Source: Siphonodentalium dalli (taxonomy: Eukaryota > Mollusca > Scaphopoda > Gadilida > Siphonodentaliidae). From it: a stretch of DNA of 64,000 bases. The position numbers and the translations under genes were made by a program. The notes under the pieces were generated by a model. That model saw only the letters and a list, made by a program, of their open reading frames with translations. It was not told where the DNA came from and did no database searches. Positions 1 through 10,805 of this stretch are shown in pieces (position 1 is the stretch's first letter; every line of letters begins with the position of its first letter). Where the stretch lies: contig CP136066.1 of assembly GCA_032622095.1 (NCBI GenBank), forward strand, positions 129,115,917 to 129,179,916. The letters run 5' to 3'.

Positions 1-1900
1 TTTCAATGTACACTAGACATAGTGGCTTATCCTCGATTTGTTCTAATATAATATACGTGTTAGGGAAATTGTAGAACCTTTATACAAAATGGTGATGCAG
101 CCAATCAAAATTGATGTGGGACTGATAAAGACACAACCTGCTCGACTACCGAATCATACTGATTGATCAAATTGTAGTATCTCAACATCACTAAACCTGC
201 TTGTGGGCTGAGTATAATTCAATTCAACATTAGAATACCATAAAAACACCCTGTTCTCCCATAAGTTTAAAGAAAATAACACATTGAACTCATTTACATG
301 TATATTGCTAATGTGATACATGTATATGTCATTCCATTTATAACCATTTTGGCAACCATCTCACATCAAAGGCCATGAAATCTAGATAACAAAAGATGAA
401 CTACATTCAAATTATATCACCAGGTAACCTTTTTGTAGGAGTTTTAGGTTACTGAACAAATACCCTGTAATTGATGATTTCCTCAACATCTTTGTTATTG
501 GGAAAATGTCTGTTTTTCATTCTACGACCAATATATTCCATCCAAAAACCTTATTTTCAGGGTCAAGAGCTCCCTGAAGGTCAATCCCATCCGATAATGG
601 TACAGAAAATATCAGAAATGATACCTGTATGTGGCACCAATGGATATAGGTCAATAAAATTCTAATTGGGGGCTCAACTTTGAGATAAAAGTGCTGAATC
701 CCAAAATTGGGGTTCAGGCCCTCAAAAATTGATTTTTTTTTGGTTTTTGGCAATTATCTTAAAAACCATTGACTTTTGGATATGAAAATGTATTACTGAC
801 CCCCCCATAGTGTGGCCATTCCGTACATTTTGAGTGGTCACATGACCCCCTATGTCCAACGGTTCTGGAGATCTAGTCACGACGGGTGGTAGTACTTCGC
901 GCAAAAAGGGGCGTGGCCATTTGACCCATTTCGCCGTCAATGGGAAATGTGTTACCAACCAAATATTGTTTGTGTACCTTCAATTAGTGGATTCATGAAG
1001 AGTTTTGCTCTGGACATACAAGTGCATACAAAACCACCATGAGCTACTAGAGTAAGATAGCATATCTATGGTGTTGTGAATATTGTGAGGTGCTGCATGA
1101 GCAAGGACGTACATGGTGATAGGGGTTGTGACTCTCCACAAAGGAGGTAAACATTCTTAAGAATGTGGCCACGACATGATCAGACGAAAGCAACGATGCG
1201 TGACGACATGTGATTTGGGGGCGTCCCAATTTGGTTAAAATGTTCAACAGTTGTCCAGAATTAGATCCATGCATGCCTGACACAGCAGATGGAATTGTGT
1301 TCAAAGTGTTCTCGATTTTCAAACTAGTATTTATTGTGAAACTCTAGAAGAAAAGTTCCATTTTGTTCTTATTTTCGGTTAACTTTTTTGACTAAAATGG
1401 TTATTATGGGGTGCCATGCAGGCTGCAAATTGTCAACAGTTGGGAAGTCTGAGGTACCGGTTGGAAAATGTCAACCAAACGGGTGCAGATAGAAATGCCC
1501 CAACTTGAAGACTTGGGTCTGGTTGAAGGAGTGCAGTTGGAAACTCTAAGGTGCAAAGAGTCACGTCCCTGGAGTATTAATGCCAACAACGATGACGCCA
1601 AAGATGATGATGAATAATCATGATATTGATATATCTCAAGTTCAATTGGACTGTTATGGCATCTTCAAAATCCTTTATCTTGCTTGCTGTAAAGATCGCA
1701 GGTGAAGGTCAAAGTTGCATGCCAACTTTTCAAGATAAATTTATCATCTTTGATCACCAAATAAATGAACAATCTGGTCTTGTTTTTATTTATTTGTTCA
1801 AATGGAATTGTAGTATAATAGTTTTTCGAGTTTCGCAGTATAGCGAAAAACATTTGTCTTGAACGATACGGGTTAATAAATGGGCGGGGATAGTAAAGTT
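1..1900. other. Non-coding stretch, no gene recognised
   Basis: AT-rich DNA with only short open frames on both strands and none that resembles a known family. A poly-T tract lies near 731. At about 1469-1618 (+) a short frame of 49 codons ends in an acidic NDDAKDDDE tail, but stops interrupt it just upstream and no family could be assigned. I see no splice-bounded exon here. It may be decayed repeat sequence. Confidence 0.4.
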
Positions 1901-1907
1901 GTTTACT

Positions 1908-1967
1908 GAACACGTGACAGTGAGGGCCAATCAGAGATGAGTTTCTGATTTTGCATGTCACGTGTTC
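1908..1967. promoter_or_regulatory. Inverted E-box pair flanking a CCAAT box
   Basis: GAACACGTGACA at 1908-1919 and its exact reverse complement TGTCACGTGTTC at 1956-1967 are 36 bp apart. Each contains the palindromic E-box CACGTG, and a CCAAT motif lies between them at 1927-1931. Paired E-boxes with CCAAT are typical of bHLH and NF-Y bound promoters. No transcript start or first exon could be recognised downstream, so promoter function is inference; it could equally be the terminus of an inverted repeat. Confidence 0.35.
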
Positions 1968-1969
1968 AA

Positions 1970-3370
1970 TGCGATATCGTCACTTTCTAGCGAACGATGG
2001 GCCGGTCATCAAGTTTCAAAAATACGAAATATTTTACAATATATTCATGATAATGGTTTTATAATTTGTTCGAAATTAACTTATGAGAATCCGTGTCTAA
2101 GTATGAATGTTGGAGTTCAGACATAGATCATTTCTAGAATATATACCGTGTAATGTAAAAGGTGAGAACCACCGCCTTCCCTGTAGACAGAGTTCGCACC
2201 CGTTGGGTTGGTTCACAGATTTGAAGGCGTTTTTTTCTGTCCGGCATGTCTGCTGTCGCAACTGGGGATTTATATGTTAAATTGTTGGTGGTCAGGTCTT
2301 GTCTGTATATGATACATGTATGTGATCAAATAAACTAAAGAGCTCGTACGGCTAGTATGCAAAAGGTGTTTTGTCGTCATTTATTCAGTGGAGGGAAGAC
2401 CGGTATTTGCAGTGTATTATCACATGAAAATTACCCCGATAGAAGACATTATTATTGGTGAAATCGTACGAATGCCAAATCACTGATTTTCAGGAGGCAA
2501 CTTCTGCCATCACTAGTGGAAGGTTGTTACATCAGTGAGAATGGTTGTATATAGGGAACTCACTCTTCATTTTGGTATATGGTACATTCGTGGGGTCCAA
2601 ATATTAGCTGAGTTGTTAAGTTTTAATCAGTACCACTACCATTTTCTGGATGATATTTGGAAATTTAAGGGCTATCACATCTTAATTGTCACAAAGACCT
2701 GATAGCCAAATGTACCACAGGCATTGACAGTCTGTCTAATGGTCAAAGGGGAAGGCTTAAATTTTTATGACATCCGGGAGTCTCCCGTACAATCAGGGAG
2801 GGTTAACAGGTCGTGATGGTGGCTTAGTATATGAAGCAGAGGTAATCTGACTTGTATTTATGAGAATAAAGACTTAGATGTTGGGATTTTAACAGGACTG
2901 GCATTATCATAGAATGTGTCTACAGCAGATATTAAGGGTGTCAAGTCATAAAACCACAGTTAAACAATAGACAATCGAGACATTATCCAGTGTGGCATGA
3001 TCAGCACGATCTACGCATTGGTTTCAATCTAAAAAGATCTGTTAAAATGGAAATTTGTGAGAGGAATCAGCAGTTATATCAGAATTATCATCAAAAAGGT
3101 CAAGGATTAATAGGCAGGTAATAGTGTGCCTTCAATTTTTAAAGTTAAACATATACATGTTGACACCCACTGGCTTTTTCTATTAATTAAATTAAAAACT
3201 CCAATTCACGTTGGTGTCTACATGAAACTAAATTTCAAAAACTGCCCACAAGTTTCAGTTATGCTAGAATATACTGGCGGGTTGGATGTATTTATAGAGA
3301 CATAATATAAATCTGCATGATTTTGTAAAATACAGTTTCAGAACATGTCGCAAAAAAGTAAAAAACGAAT
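1970..3370. other. Non-coding stretch, no gene recognised
   Basis: No open frame above background and no tandem structure. The sequence upstream of 3380 may include more decayed 5' sequence of the P-element-like remnant that starts there, but I could not read convincing protein similarity before 3380. Confidence 0.35.
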
Positions 3371-3379
3371 TGTGCTCCG

Positions 3380-4321
3380 GTGTTCATGGTAAGAGGTCTC
3401 ATTCAGAAGTGGAAACAATCGATAGCTTATTTCTTTTTGTGTAGCATGCACCACACCCACGGATATTTTAAAGACACTTCTGTTTGAAGCTATAAAGTGT
3501 TATATCTGCTGGAGGACTGGTGTGGTTAAATGTGTTGTATGTGATTTGGGATCATCGAATAGATTTTTTTTTTTAATTGGCTATCTTTTGTGATAATCCA
3601 TCATTCACAAGAAATGGACAGAAAGTGTCTGTATGTTGGACCCGCCTCACCTCATCAAGTGCACACATAACAATTTTATGAATTATGACTTCCAGATTGG
3701 GGAAGACACAATCAAGTGGTGTCATGGCAAAGATTATTATGACCGTGATTCACAGTTACCGATTTTGTTGTGTCCCAAAATTGGGAGGAAACACGTGGTG
3801 CTGACAAATTTTGAAAAATGCGTGTTTAGCTGGCGATACAAGTGCTAATTGCAGCAGCAATGTTCACATAAGTTTCTCCCCATGGCAGCCAAAGCAACGA
3901 CTGAGTTCATAAACAAGTTTGATATGTTGTTTGATTCCTTCAATTCAAGACAAATGGTTTGTAAGATGAAGCCTCATAAAACTGCTATATAACAATTGGA
4001 TCAGCTAATGTAGATTTTCTGAAGAACAGCAAGACATGGATCAGGAAAATGAAGCCACTTGGTGCTAAAACCAAGCTATATTTTTGAATGGATGAAAAGT
4101 GTCAATCGCATTTGTCTTAGAGTAATGGGAAGATCTTTCCAGTAAAAGACTTCAATATCTGTTGTTGAATAGAATGCTTGGACAATCTGTTCTCTGTAAT
4201 CCGATCTGCTGGGGGATTCGATGACAATCCAGAAGCTGAACATTTTGCCAACGCATTTAGAAAGTGCTTCGTTACTGCTACACTAAAGACTTCGAAAACT
4301 GCATCTATAACAGCATCCTAG
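3380..4321 (+). pseudogene. P-element/THAP9-type transposase remnant
   Basis: Successive blocks on the plus strand match the order of the P-element/THAP9 transposase family. They are VFMVRGLIQKWKQ from 3380; LLFEAIKC, then VVKCVVCDLGSSNR at about 3477-3560; DPPHLIK with a following NNFMNYDF at 3639-3690; LCPKIGRKHVVL at about 3766; TEFINKFDMLFDSFNS at about 3902-3950; and LDNLFSVIRSAGGFDDNP at 4178-4240, ending at TAG 4319-4321. The blocks sit in different frames with stops between them (for example after 3800 and near 3992), so the gene is dead. The N-terminal THAP zinc finger is not seen. These proteins cut and paste DNA transposons; domesticated THAP9 exists in vertebrates. This copy is best read as a decayed, 5'-truncated transposon gene. 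Confidence 0.8.
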
Positions 4322-4329
4322 CCACCATT

Positions 4330-5270
4330 TCCTGGGTGCAACCAAGAAATGCACCGAGATTTGAAACCCAGAAGTTACTATTTCTTTGGCTTTTCAAATT
4401 AATTTAGAGTTGAGGAGGTCATGGATACTAGGATTCATTTTTGAAAAACTTCATTAAAATTAATTTTACCACTTTGAATTTTGGTCAGGTGCCAAAAAAA
4501 CTACACAAGTCTGGGAATCCCAAAAACCATTGCAAGAATTTGAGAGGTCACAGAAAGATGCTGTCAGATGTTTGCAATTACGTGCTGAGCCTGATGAACG
4601 AAAATCATATTTGAAACAAGACAGCGGCTATATCATAACAGAAATTATCACCAGAAATCATACATGGCATTATCTTGTAATATTTGACTGATATATATTT
4701 ATATTCCTCACTGTAATCATATCCTTTTTTAAATGTGATAAAAACACTTGCTGATAAGCATTGAATATGTGCAAAGGCAGATATTACTTGACAGATGTAG
4801 CTTTTCAAATTAGGAATTAGACTAAGATGGAATTTACTAACGATACTCAACACAGCCTTGAAAAGTTAATATGACATTTTATATATAAATTATAATACCA
4901 TAGGTAGCAATTGTCAGGCAGATTTATTGATAGTAAGCTTTTGATTTTAAGTCAGCATTTGATGTGATATAGTTGTAAATGGATGATAACAGGACCGGAT
5001 GGGGAATCTCCTAGAACAATCGGTTTGCCAAAGAAGTTTAGAGTGTATGGACAAAAGATGATCAATTTAGATAAGGAAATTTATATGTGTACTAATACAG
5101 GTGTGGTACAAGGAATAAGTTACCAAAGCTATAAAACTATTTAGTGCCTGGGAGGGACCCAATAAATTCAAATTTAATATTCTCATATATGTCCTCTTAT
5201 ATATGTTTGTTTGAATATTGCAGAGATTTGGATATTGCAGGGTATACTGAAATCTAATCTGAGCCTTTCA
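4330..5270. other. Non-coding stretch downstream of the minus-strand gene
   Basis: AT-rich DNA with no recognisable coding block. The part next to 5270 is expected to be the 3' flank, or possibly an alternative 3' UTR, of the coiled-coil gene whose stop codon lies at 5387-5389 on the minus strand. A second TTTATT (AATAAA on the minus strand) occurs near 4922. Confidence 0.35.
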
Positions 5271-5276
5271 ACTGCC

Positions 5277-5282
5277 TTTATT
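5277..5282 (-). promoter_or_regulatory. Candidate polyadenylation signal AATAAA
   Basis: TTTATT on the plus strand reads AATAAA on the minus strand, about 105 nt past the TAA stop of the coiled-coil gene. Spacing and strand fit a short 3' UTR. It is a common hexamer in AT-rich DNA, so transcript data would be needed to confirm use. Confidence 0.4.
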
Positions 5283-5386
5283 TAGGGTCAATCTGGTACC
5301 AACACAGAACTGTAGCATAAATTAAATAAATTAAAGGTTATAAACTGGTTAACATGAGTGTATTAGTAATGTAAGGTTTGATAATG

Positions 5387-6794
5387 TTATACATCAAGAG
5401 TGAATTTAGTCCCCATCACAGGCTTTGACATTGGTTTTGCTGCATGCCGTTTCAGCTTATGCTCTGTTAACTTTCGAGGACTGATCAATGAATTCATTCC
5501 ATCCTTATTGACTTCATCACAACTGTAAATCTCTCGCTCATGAACAGGCCAGCTCAAGTGGCGGGGAGACCTCTGCTTTTGAGACTTCACATGATTTGGT
5601 TGTTTCTTTGGTGTCACAAACAATTCATCAATTGGTTTCTCAGGAGAAGGGTTATATTTCCTTGGGGATGTTTTTGGTATTCCAAGAGAGCTCAGGTCCA
5701 ACCTCAATGATTCTCTGACTTCAGAAACAGGATTATGATGCCAGTCTGCAGCTGTCAATGTTTTTGATGTGTGAGAATTTTTGCTCTGTTCAGTTTCCTT
5801 ATAATTTCTCTTCTCTGCAGAATGATTATTGATAAGTCGTATTTCTGATTTTGTCTTTTTAAAATCAGAATTCACACCCTCATCATCCTCAGTCAAACAT
5901 ATTTCCGAACGAGCTTTCCTCAAACCAGAATTCCTTGTGAGGAATGAAACTTGCTTGGGTCTAATAAAAGTATCTTCATCTTTATCAAGCATATCTAATG
6001 ACCTTGAAACAGTCTGGTTATGAACAAGGTTCGTCATCATAGGCTTTTTCTTTGAACTATTTTTTTTTCTTCTGATAATGGGCAAAGTTCTGTACACTGG
6101 CTCTTCAGGATCTTCATCAACAGCCCTCACTAAATTCTGTACTGATTTGTATAATTTCACATCATTTCTTTTACAAATACTGACAAACTCTGTCCGATCA
6201 TCATCACTCCAATTGCTGGAACAATCAGACCGCATGCTGTCATTTGACATATCTAGTAGTCTCACTGATGTAGTCTTTTTACCCGAGTCATTGGATGAAA
6301 CATATGTAGGATTACTGAAGGTGTCTTGCACTGAATATGGAATAACATCTGAGGAAGAGTTTGTCATCTGATGTGTTAAGCTCTCATCTCCCCTCTCCTC
6401 TGTATCTGTTGAGGATGGGGTGTCTGGTCTTAATGAATATAATCTCAAATCGTCTTTATTAAGGTCATCATAACTTCTGGCATTTCTCAATCCAGTATAA
6501 AATGTTCTACCATGTTGGTTTTTTTCTGATACATAGCTGTTGCTCAGAAAATTAGAAAGAGTTTGCTTTTGCATTGATTTGAGAAGAATATTATTTTGTA
6601 CTTCCGATTCAGATGGGAAGTTTGCATGATAATCATGTCTGTGTGTATGGTGTTGCATCATGTCTGGTCTGGGGGTTATATCTGTTACATCCAAGCACTG
6701 ATCCGTTGTTGGGGTTTCTGATCGCGAACTACCACACACAGAAATTCCATCCAATGCCTTCTCCAAAATCTCAAACTTTGCACCATATTCATCC
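5387..6794 (-). CDS. Terminal exon of CEP152/Asterless-like gene
   Basis: This exon encodes 468 residues plus TAA (5387-5389). The acceptor reads ctctctatctccag|GGATGAATATGG on the minus strand, which makes it a phase-2 exon. The frame stays open to 6853, but the part above 6794 is intron and its ATG is not a real start. The first ~20 residues (DEYGAKFEILEKALDG) continue a helix from the preceding exon. The rest is Ser/Asn/Lys/Glu-rich and predicted disordered, with no catalytic domain, signal peptide or membrane segment; short basic, proline-directed patches occur near the end (SPRKYNPSPEKP, RSPRHLSWP). CEP152 proteins also end in a long disordered tail after a conserved helical block. CEP152 scaffolds centriole duplication and recruits PLK4 and CEP63/CPAP. 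The exon is confident; the family name is moderately sure. Confidence 0.85.
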
Positions 6795-6833
6795 CTGGAG
6801 ATAGAGAGATGTAAATTAACAATGGCAACTAAC

Positions 6834-7400
6834 AATGAAAGTGTCAATGACACTGTAGCTCAACTTGTAGAGGGGATAATTTCATGTGAATTGAGCGATT
6901 AGGAATGCGGAAAGTTGAAATGTCTAAGTATTACTAGAAGAGATATATATACCAGTAATTTAAAATCCAAGATGGCCACCAACATTTAAAAAAAATTTAT
7001 GGCTCCCACAGCTGACTCACATCCAGAAAACAAAATAATCAGCCAATTCTAAGTCGAAAGGGATATAACTCGGTCAGAAATAGTTGAATAGGGTTAAAAT
7101 TTTAACTTTTTCTGGACTTTCTCATATGAAGGTCACATACCAAGTTTCATCAAATTATGTCAAATACTATTCAAGTTAACTTCCAGACAACAGAAGTATC
7201 AGCAAATTCGAAAAAGTGCATAACTCCATCAGAAATGGTCGGACAGAACCCAAATACGAACTTCATCTGTATTTCCATATTTTAATGCACATACTAAACT
7301 TGAAAGCTATTCGATAATCATAACTGGAAAACAAAATAATCAGTAAATAATCAGTAAAGTCAAAATGGGGCATATATAAAACTCCAGAACAAATAAGTAA
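6834..7400 (+). repeat. Head of family A modular element plus degenerate modules
   Basis: AATGAAAGTGTCAATGACAC followed by TGTAGCTCAACTTG matches the heads of the larger family A arrays at 20941, 43883 and 57719. The core AGTGTCAATGACACT is itself a 7-bp-stem hairpin. Downstream lie one degenerate 'aaaatccaagatggcc' module and then modules of the 'cataactcc...gaacccaaatacgaactt' type, with no terminal hairpin. The head begins only ~40 bp upstream of the last-exon acceptor of the minus-strand gene, so the insertion lies in the polypyrimidine/branch-site neighbourhood. Confidence 0.65.
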
Positions 7401-8100
7401 TTTCTCACTTCAATTTGTGTCATTTTTCTTCAAGATTCATGCCGCGATATAGCAGGTGTTCATTATGTTAAAGGATTACACCGGTGTAGCTGATGGATGC
7501 CAGCTAATCTACTGAGCACGTTGCCGAAAAGATTTTTGTGATAGGCCACCTATAACTGAAGTTATGCCGATTTAAGCGATTGAATATTCAATTATGGATT
7601 ATGCAGTCTGAATCGTTAATCTTCCCTCATGTGACGTCACATGAGGGACTACTAGCGACACAGTGTTAAACTTGAAAGGCTGTCAAAACAAGACTGGCTT
7701 TTATCTACGGATTGTTTATACAGAAACGGCTGGACCATCGGAGCTGAATTTGACCCAGGGAATCTTATTAGATAGGTCCAGTTGACATCAGATGTCTTAA
7801 AAGGGCACTAATAAATAATTCAAATAAATAGTTAATTATATACACACAATGGTTGCACTCTGGTCGGTGAGAATAAATTGAAGTGATTAACAGGTCGGGC
7901 ACATGTTCCAAATTAACTCTATAGCTTGTATGAGCTCACATAGCTAAAAAAAAAAAAATTAATGTGATTTACACGTGTTTCAACATGTGCCGCTAATAAT
8001 TGCAACAACACTTGACTTATTTTAATAATGGGCCTACCTAACATTGAGCTTAATAAAGACACCTTTTGCTCATCTACACACAACAGTATATTGATACATT
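7401..8100. other. Intronic stretch, no gene recognised
   Basis: This lies inside the final intron of the minus-strand gene. Apart from the TGACGTCA palindrome at 7623-7648 and an A-run near 7947-7960, I see no tandem or coding structure. Confidence 0.35.
7623..7648. promoter_or_regulatory. Perfect 26-bp palindrome centred on a CRE
   Basis: TCCCTCATGTGACGTCACATGAGGGA is not written in full elsewhere; positions 7623-7648 read identically on both strands, with the CREB/ATF site TGACGTCA at 7632-7639 exactly in the centre. Known CRE binding makes an intronic enhancer possible; a mobile-element terminus is the alternative. Confidence 0.4.
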
Positions 8101-8190
8101 TTTGTGATATTTGCTTAGCAATTTATCCATATCAACACAACAGAAAACACAGTATTAAAGCGATGCATAACATTAAAAAGTAGAATACTA

Positions 8191-8406
8191 ATGAATGGAT
8201 GTGTTGATTCCTGCTCTGACATACAACTTGGTGATAGCATAATTTCTTCATCAAAGCAAATACGAAACCTTGGGGAATATTTTGATTCCAACATGACAAT
8301 GGACACAATGCTATCTAACATTCTGAAAACTTGTTATTTCCACTTGAGACGTTTAAGAAGAATCAGATCACATCTTACCAAGGAAGCAATGAAACATGCT
8401 GTATGA
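8191..8406 (+). pseudogene. LINE reverse transcriptase C-terminal fragment
   Basis: The frame reads NLGEYFDSNMTMDTMLSN followed by CYFHLRRLRRIRSHLT, then KEAMKHAV. The patterns NLG-x-xFD-x-x(L/M)-x-(M/D) and L-x-x-(L/I)-x-x-IR-x-x-L-T are typical of the region just after the reverse transcriptase domain in CR1/Jockey-like non-LTR retrotransposons. A stop follows at once (TGA 8404-8406), and the upstream frame is broken by a stop near 8181, so only a fragment survives. Confidence 0.7.
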
Positions 8407-8639
8407 CATACCACTATGATACCAGTAGGTTGCACGAGTAACCCACCGACCTGCCACGAGTAGCCAGCGCTGGGACTGGGAGGCCAATATATATATGAGC
8501 AGTGGGCTATTGGACAATTTACCCTATACACATTGGACCACGGAGGTCCCAGATGGTCGCGGAAGGAGCCTCAAGTTAAGTATTGGGGATATAATTAATG
8601 TTTTGTATATATAATGCAGTCTATTCCCGGTCATAAAGG

Positions 8640-8755
8640 ACTTGGACATACAACGATTCGAAATATCCCGAATCACACGACCGCTTTCGAATCGAATCGA
8701 AATGTAAGCATGGAAATCGAATCGAATCTCGAAGCTTCATCGGGCCCTAGTTTAA
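8640..8755. repeat. CGAATCG-rich element terminus
   Basis: The block contains CGATTCGAAATATCCCGAAT, then TTTCGAATCGAATCGAAATG, then AATCGAATCGAATCTCGAAG, ending in ATCGGGCCCTAG. Clustered short subterminal repeats next to a fixed end are typical of DNA-transposon or MITE termini. The opposite end was not found, so boundaries are uncertain. Confidence 0.35.
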
Positions 8756-8759
8756 AACA

Positions 8760-9790
8760 GATAAATTGATATTAAGATCTATACAGGTGAAGAGTATGTC
8801 ATGATTAATCTGGATGTGAATTATTTGAGTGTTCGAGTGAAAAATAATTAACTCTATAATATAGCATTTGATAGCATATGTCTACAGAATGGGGTTATTA
8901 AATATGTGTGTACGGGGTAAAAATTTTGAGGCAAATCAACCAAATGACACCAACTATACTGGTTAAGGTAGATAAGGGGGGGGGGGGGGGGGTGGGGGGG
9001 GGGGGGTGTCATCATAAAATTTGCCATGAAATATAAACACAATCTGATGGAATATATTTGAGTTATCAAATCAGATATGTTGTCTATGGTCGCTGGAAGG
9101 GGTTAATATTTCCCAATTATAAAATTGACTTATCAATACAAAATGGTTCATAAAAAAACATATGACTAGTCCCATGCAATAAGTCAATGCCATAGAATAT
9201 TCTGTGTTTACAAAATAGGCCAAAATATATTGTACAAATATGATCTACTAGGTTGGAATCTTATACATAAATTTACAGATGTTAAAGCACATTGAGGGAT
9301 ATTATAAGAATATTCTATAGGTGTCTTATTGAGTGTTCGTTAACTATAAATGAACCTGATTCAACAAAATTGTTAATTTAATATTTTTCTTCATAGTTTA
9401 AACATTAGCCAAAGATTTATCTCGTTGTTTATATATCCGTTGCACTGATAATTCATATTGACTAGCAAACATTATTTTAATTTAATAAATATTGAGAGCA
9501 TGTGTCTATGGGTGTTATTGAATTAAGGGTTTATATAATTTTCAAAATCAATTAATCACTCAATACCAAATTCTGTACAGAGAACAGTTTGCAAGATACA
9601 CCTAGACAAGAACTATTAAGGAGAGCCCATGGATAGCATGTCTCTATGGATCATTGAGAAGGTTTTTTTTAAAAAGCAGATCGATATGACAAGTATATAG
9701 GTGAGGAGTGTGTCATCCGAAACCCTGTAATGACATTTCAACAGAACTCCAGTAGAGTGTCTTCCATTGATCACATTTTGACATATATAT
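8760..9790 (+). repeat. Family D degenerate modules with broken poly-G tract
   Basis: This region is built of degenerate modules that carry 'taccaaaatctatacaggtg', 'gagtgtgtcat', 'gagttatcaaat' and 'agcatatgtctac...gggttaat' phrases, the same order as in the family D arrays at 11.4-12.0 and 18.6-20.5 kb. A poly-G run at 8976-9006, broken once by T at 8993, interrupts the module where other copies read 'aggtgaggggtgtgtcatc'. No terminal hairpin is seen. Confidence 0.5.
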
Positions 9791-10065
9791 ATAAACGAGA
9801 TGTTCTCACTTGTCCGGCAGGTATTGTTTCGGAGGTAGGTGTGATAATCCTCAACATGAAAGAGTTGCCGCTTATAGTCTGTATCTGCAGTTACTTAGGT
9901 TTTTAACTGTTTTACAGTTTTTTTATTTAAGCAACATTTGGGCTGATTTACCTTTACCGGTATTCCATTTGGGGACCATTTGAACAACAGTTGCACTTAA
10001 CGATTTATTATACTGAAATGTGTTGAAATTTATATAATATAATACATTTATATAATATAATACAT

Positions 10066-10377
10066 TTATACAACATTGAAGTTGAACAGGTTCGGCTTGT
10101 CCGGCAGATAATTTTGCAGTTTCTTATGCCAGCCTTCGACATGGTTTGTTGTTCTGGGACCGTCTGCTTCTTGTCTGGTAGTAGGCCGTAGACGAGGGGG
10201 TGCATCTGGCCGTCGATAAACGCATGTATGGAATATAGCTGTTGGAATGTCTTCGGGCATTTGTCGAATGTTCCATCGCAGAAGAACATCTGGGCGTTGG
10301 ACAAGTGCTGCAGATTCTCGTCGGTGCTGAAGATGAGTAGTCTGTCAGTCGTACCATCGTCGATGATGTCCGCAAAT
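10066..10377 (-). pseudogene. MULE transposase domain fragment
   Basis: After an acceptor-like ttattattttgcag|ATTTGC, the minus strand reads FADIIDDGTTDRLLIFS, then FFCDGTFDKCPKTFQQLY, then HPLVYGLLPDKK. This is the classic MULE transposase block DGTF-x-x-CP-x-x-F-x-QLY. It then shifts frame to PRTTNHVEGWHKKLQNYL and stops after NFNVV. In intact relatives these two blocks are separated by well over 100 residues, so a large internal deletion plus a frameshift removed the middle, including the catalytic glutamate region. Confidence 0.8.
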
Positions 10378-10498
10378 CTGCAAAATAATAATATACTATA
10401 TATGATATATACGAATTGTTTTGGTTTTTAATATATTCCATGTTTTATGATTGTTGAAATATAATAAAGAGCGTTATCAATTATAATATAATACATAC

Positions 10499-10805
10499 TA
10501 GATATTTCTTCCTGGTAGATAGCAGTGACTGGTCTGGATGTCTGTCGAACTAAGCTTTTGAGCTCAGCGATGATGGTTTCAGCAGCAACTTGGGCCTGGT
10601 CTGAGTCGTGGTTATGCTGGTCTTTGTATGATGTCACGATGTCGTTCTTGGTATTTACAGTAGCACTGCATGTCCTTGAACTGCATGTCCAATGTACACT
10701 GTCGTTTCTTCAAGACTTAACACAGAACTTATAGTGGTTAAAGACGAGATATTTACCACCGCGAGCATTAGGAATGAAATTAATGTGTACTTGAACGTTT
10801 GCCAT
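10499..10805 (-). pseudogene. FLYWCH zinc-finger exon of the MULE, with in-frame TGA
   Basis: From ATG at 10805 the minus strand reads MANVQVHINFIPNARGGKYL, then NHYKFCVKS-stop-RNDSVHWTC, then SSRTC and DQHNHD. This follows the FLYWCH layout RGG-x-x-L...Y-x-F...W-x-C-x4-C...H-x-H. The TGA sits between the strand carrying YKF and the WxC motif. The frame continues to QTSRPVTAIYQEEIS and a GTATGT donor-like site at 10498. The reading frame does not join correctly to the transposase block at 10377, in line with loss of intervening exons. Confidence 0.75.

Noticed and set aside
1404-1618. Short cysteine-containing or acidic-tailed frames near 1.4-1.6 kb
   Set aside because: Frames are interrupted, and I could not match them to the cysteine-rich family at 37-39 kb or any other.
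6795-6853. ATG and hydrophobic start (MSLTLSLLVAIVNLHLS) that looks like a signal peptide on the 488-codon frame
   Set aside because: It lies upstream of a good acceptor (ctctatctccag) whose phase matches the exon at 12305, so it is intron read-through.
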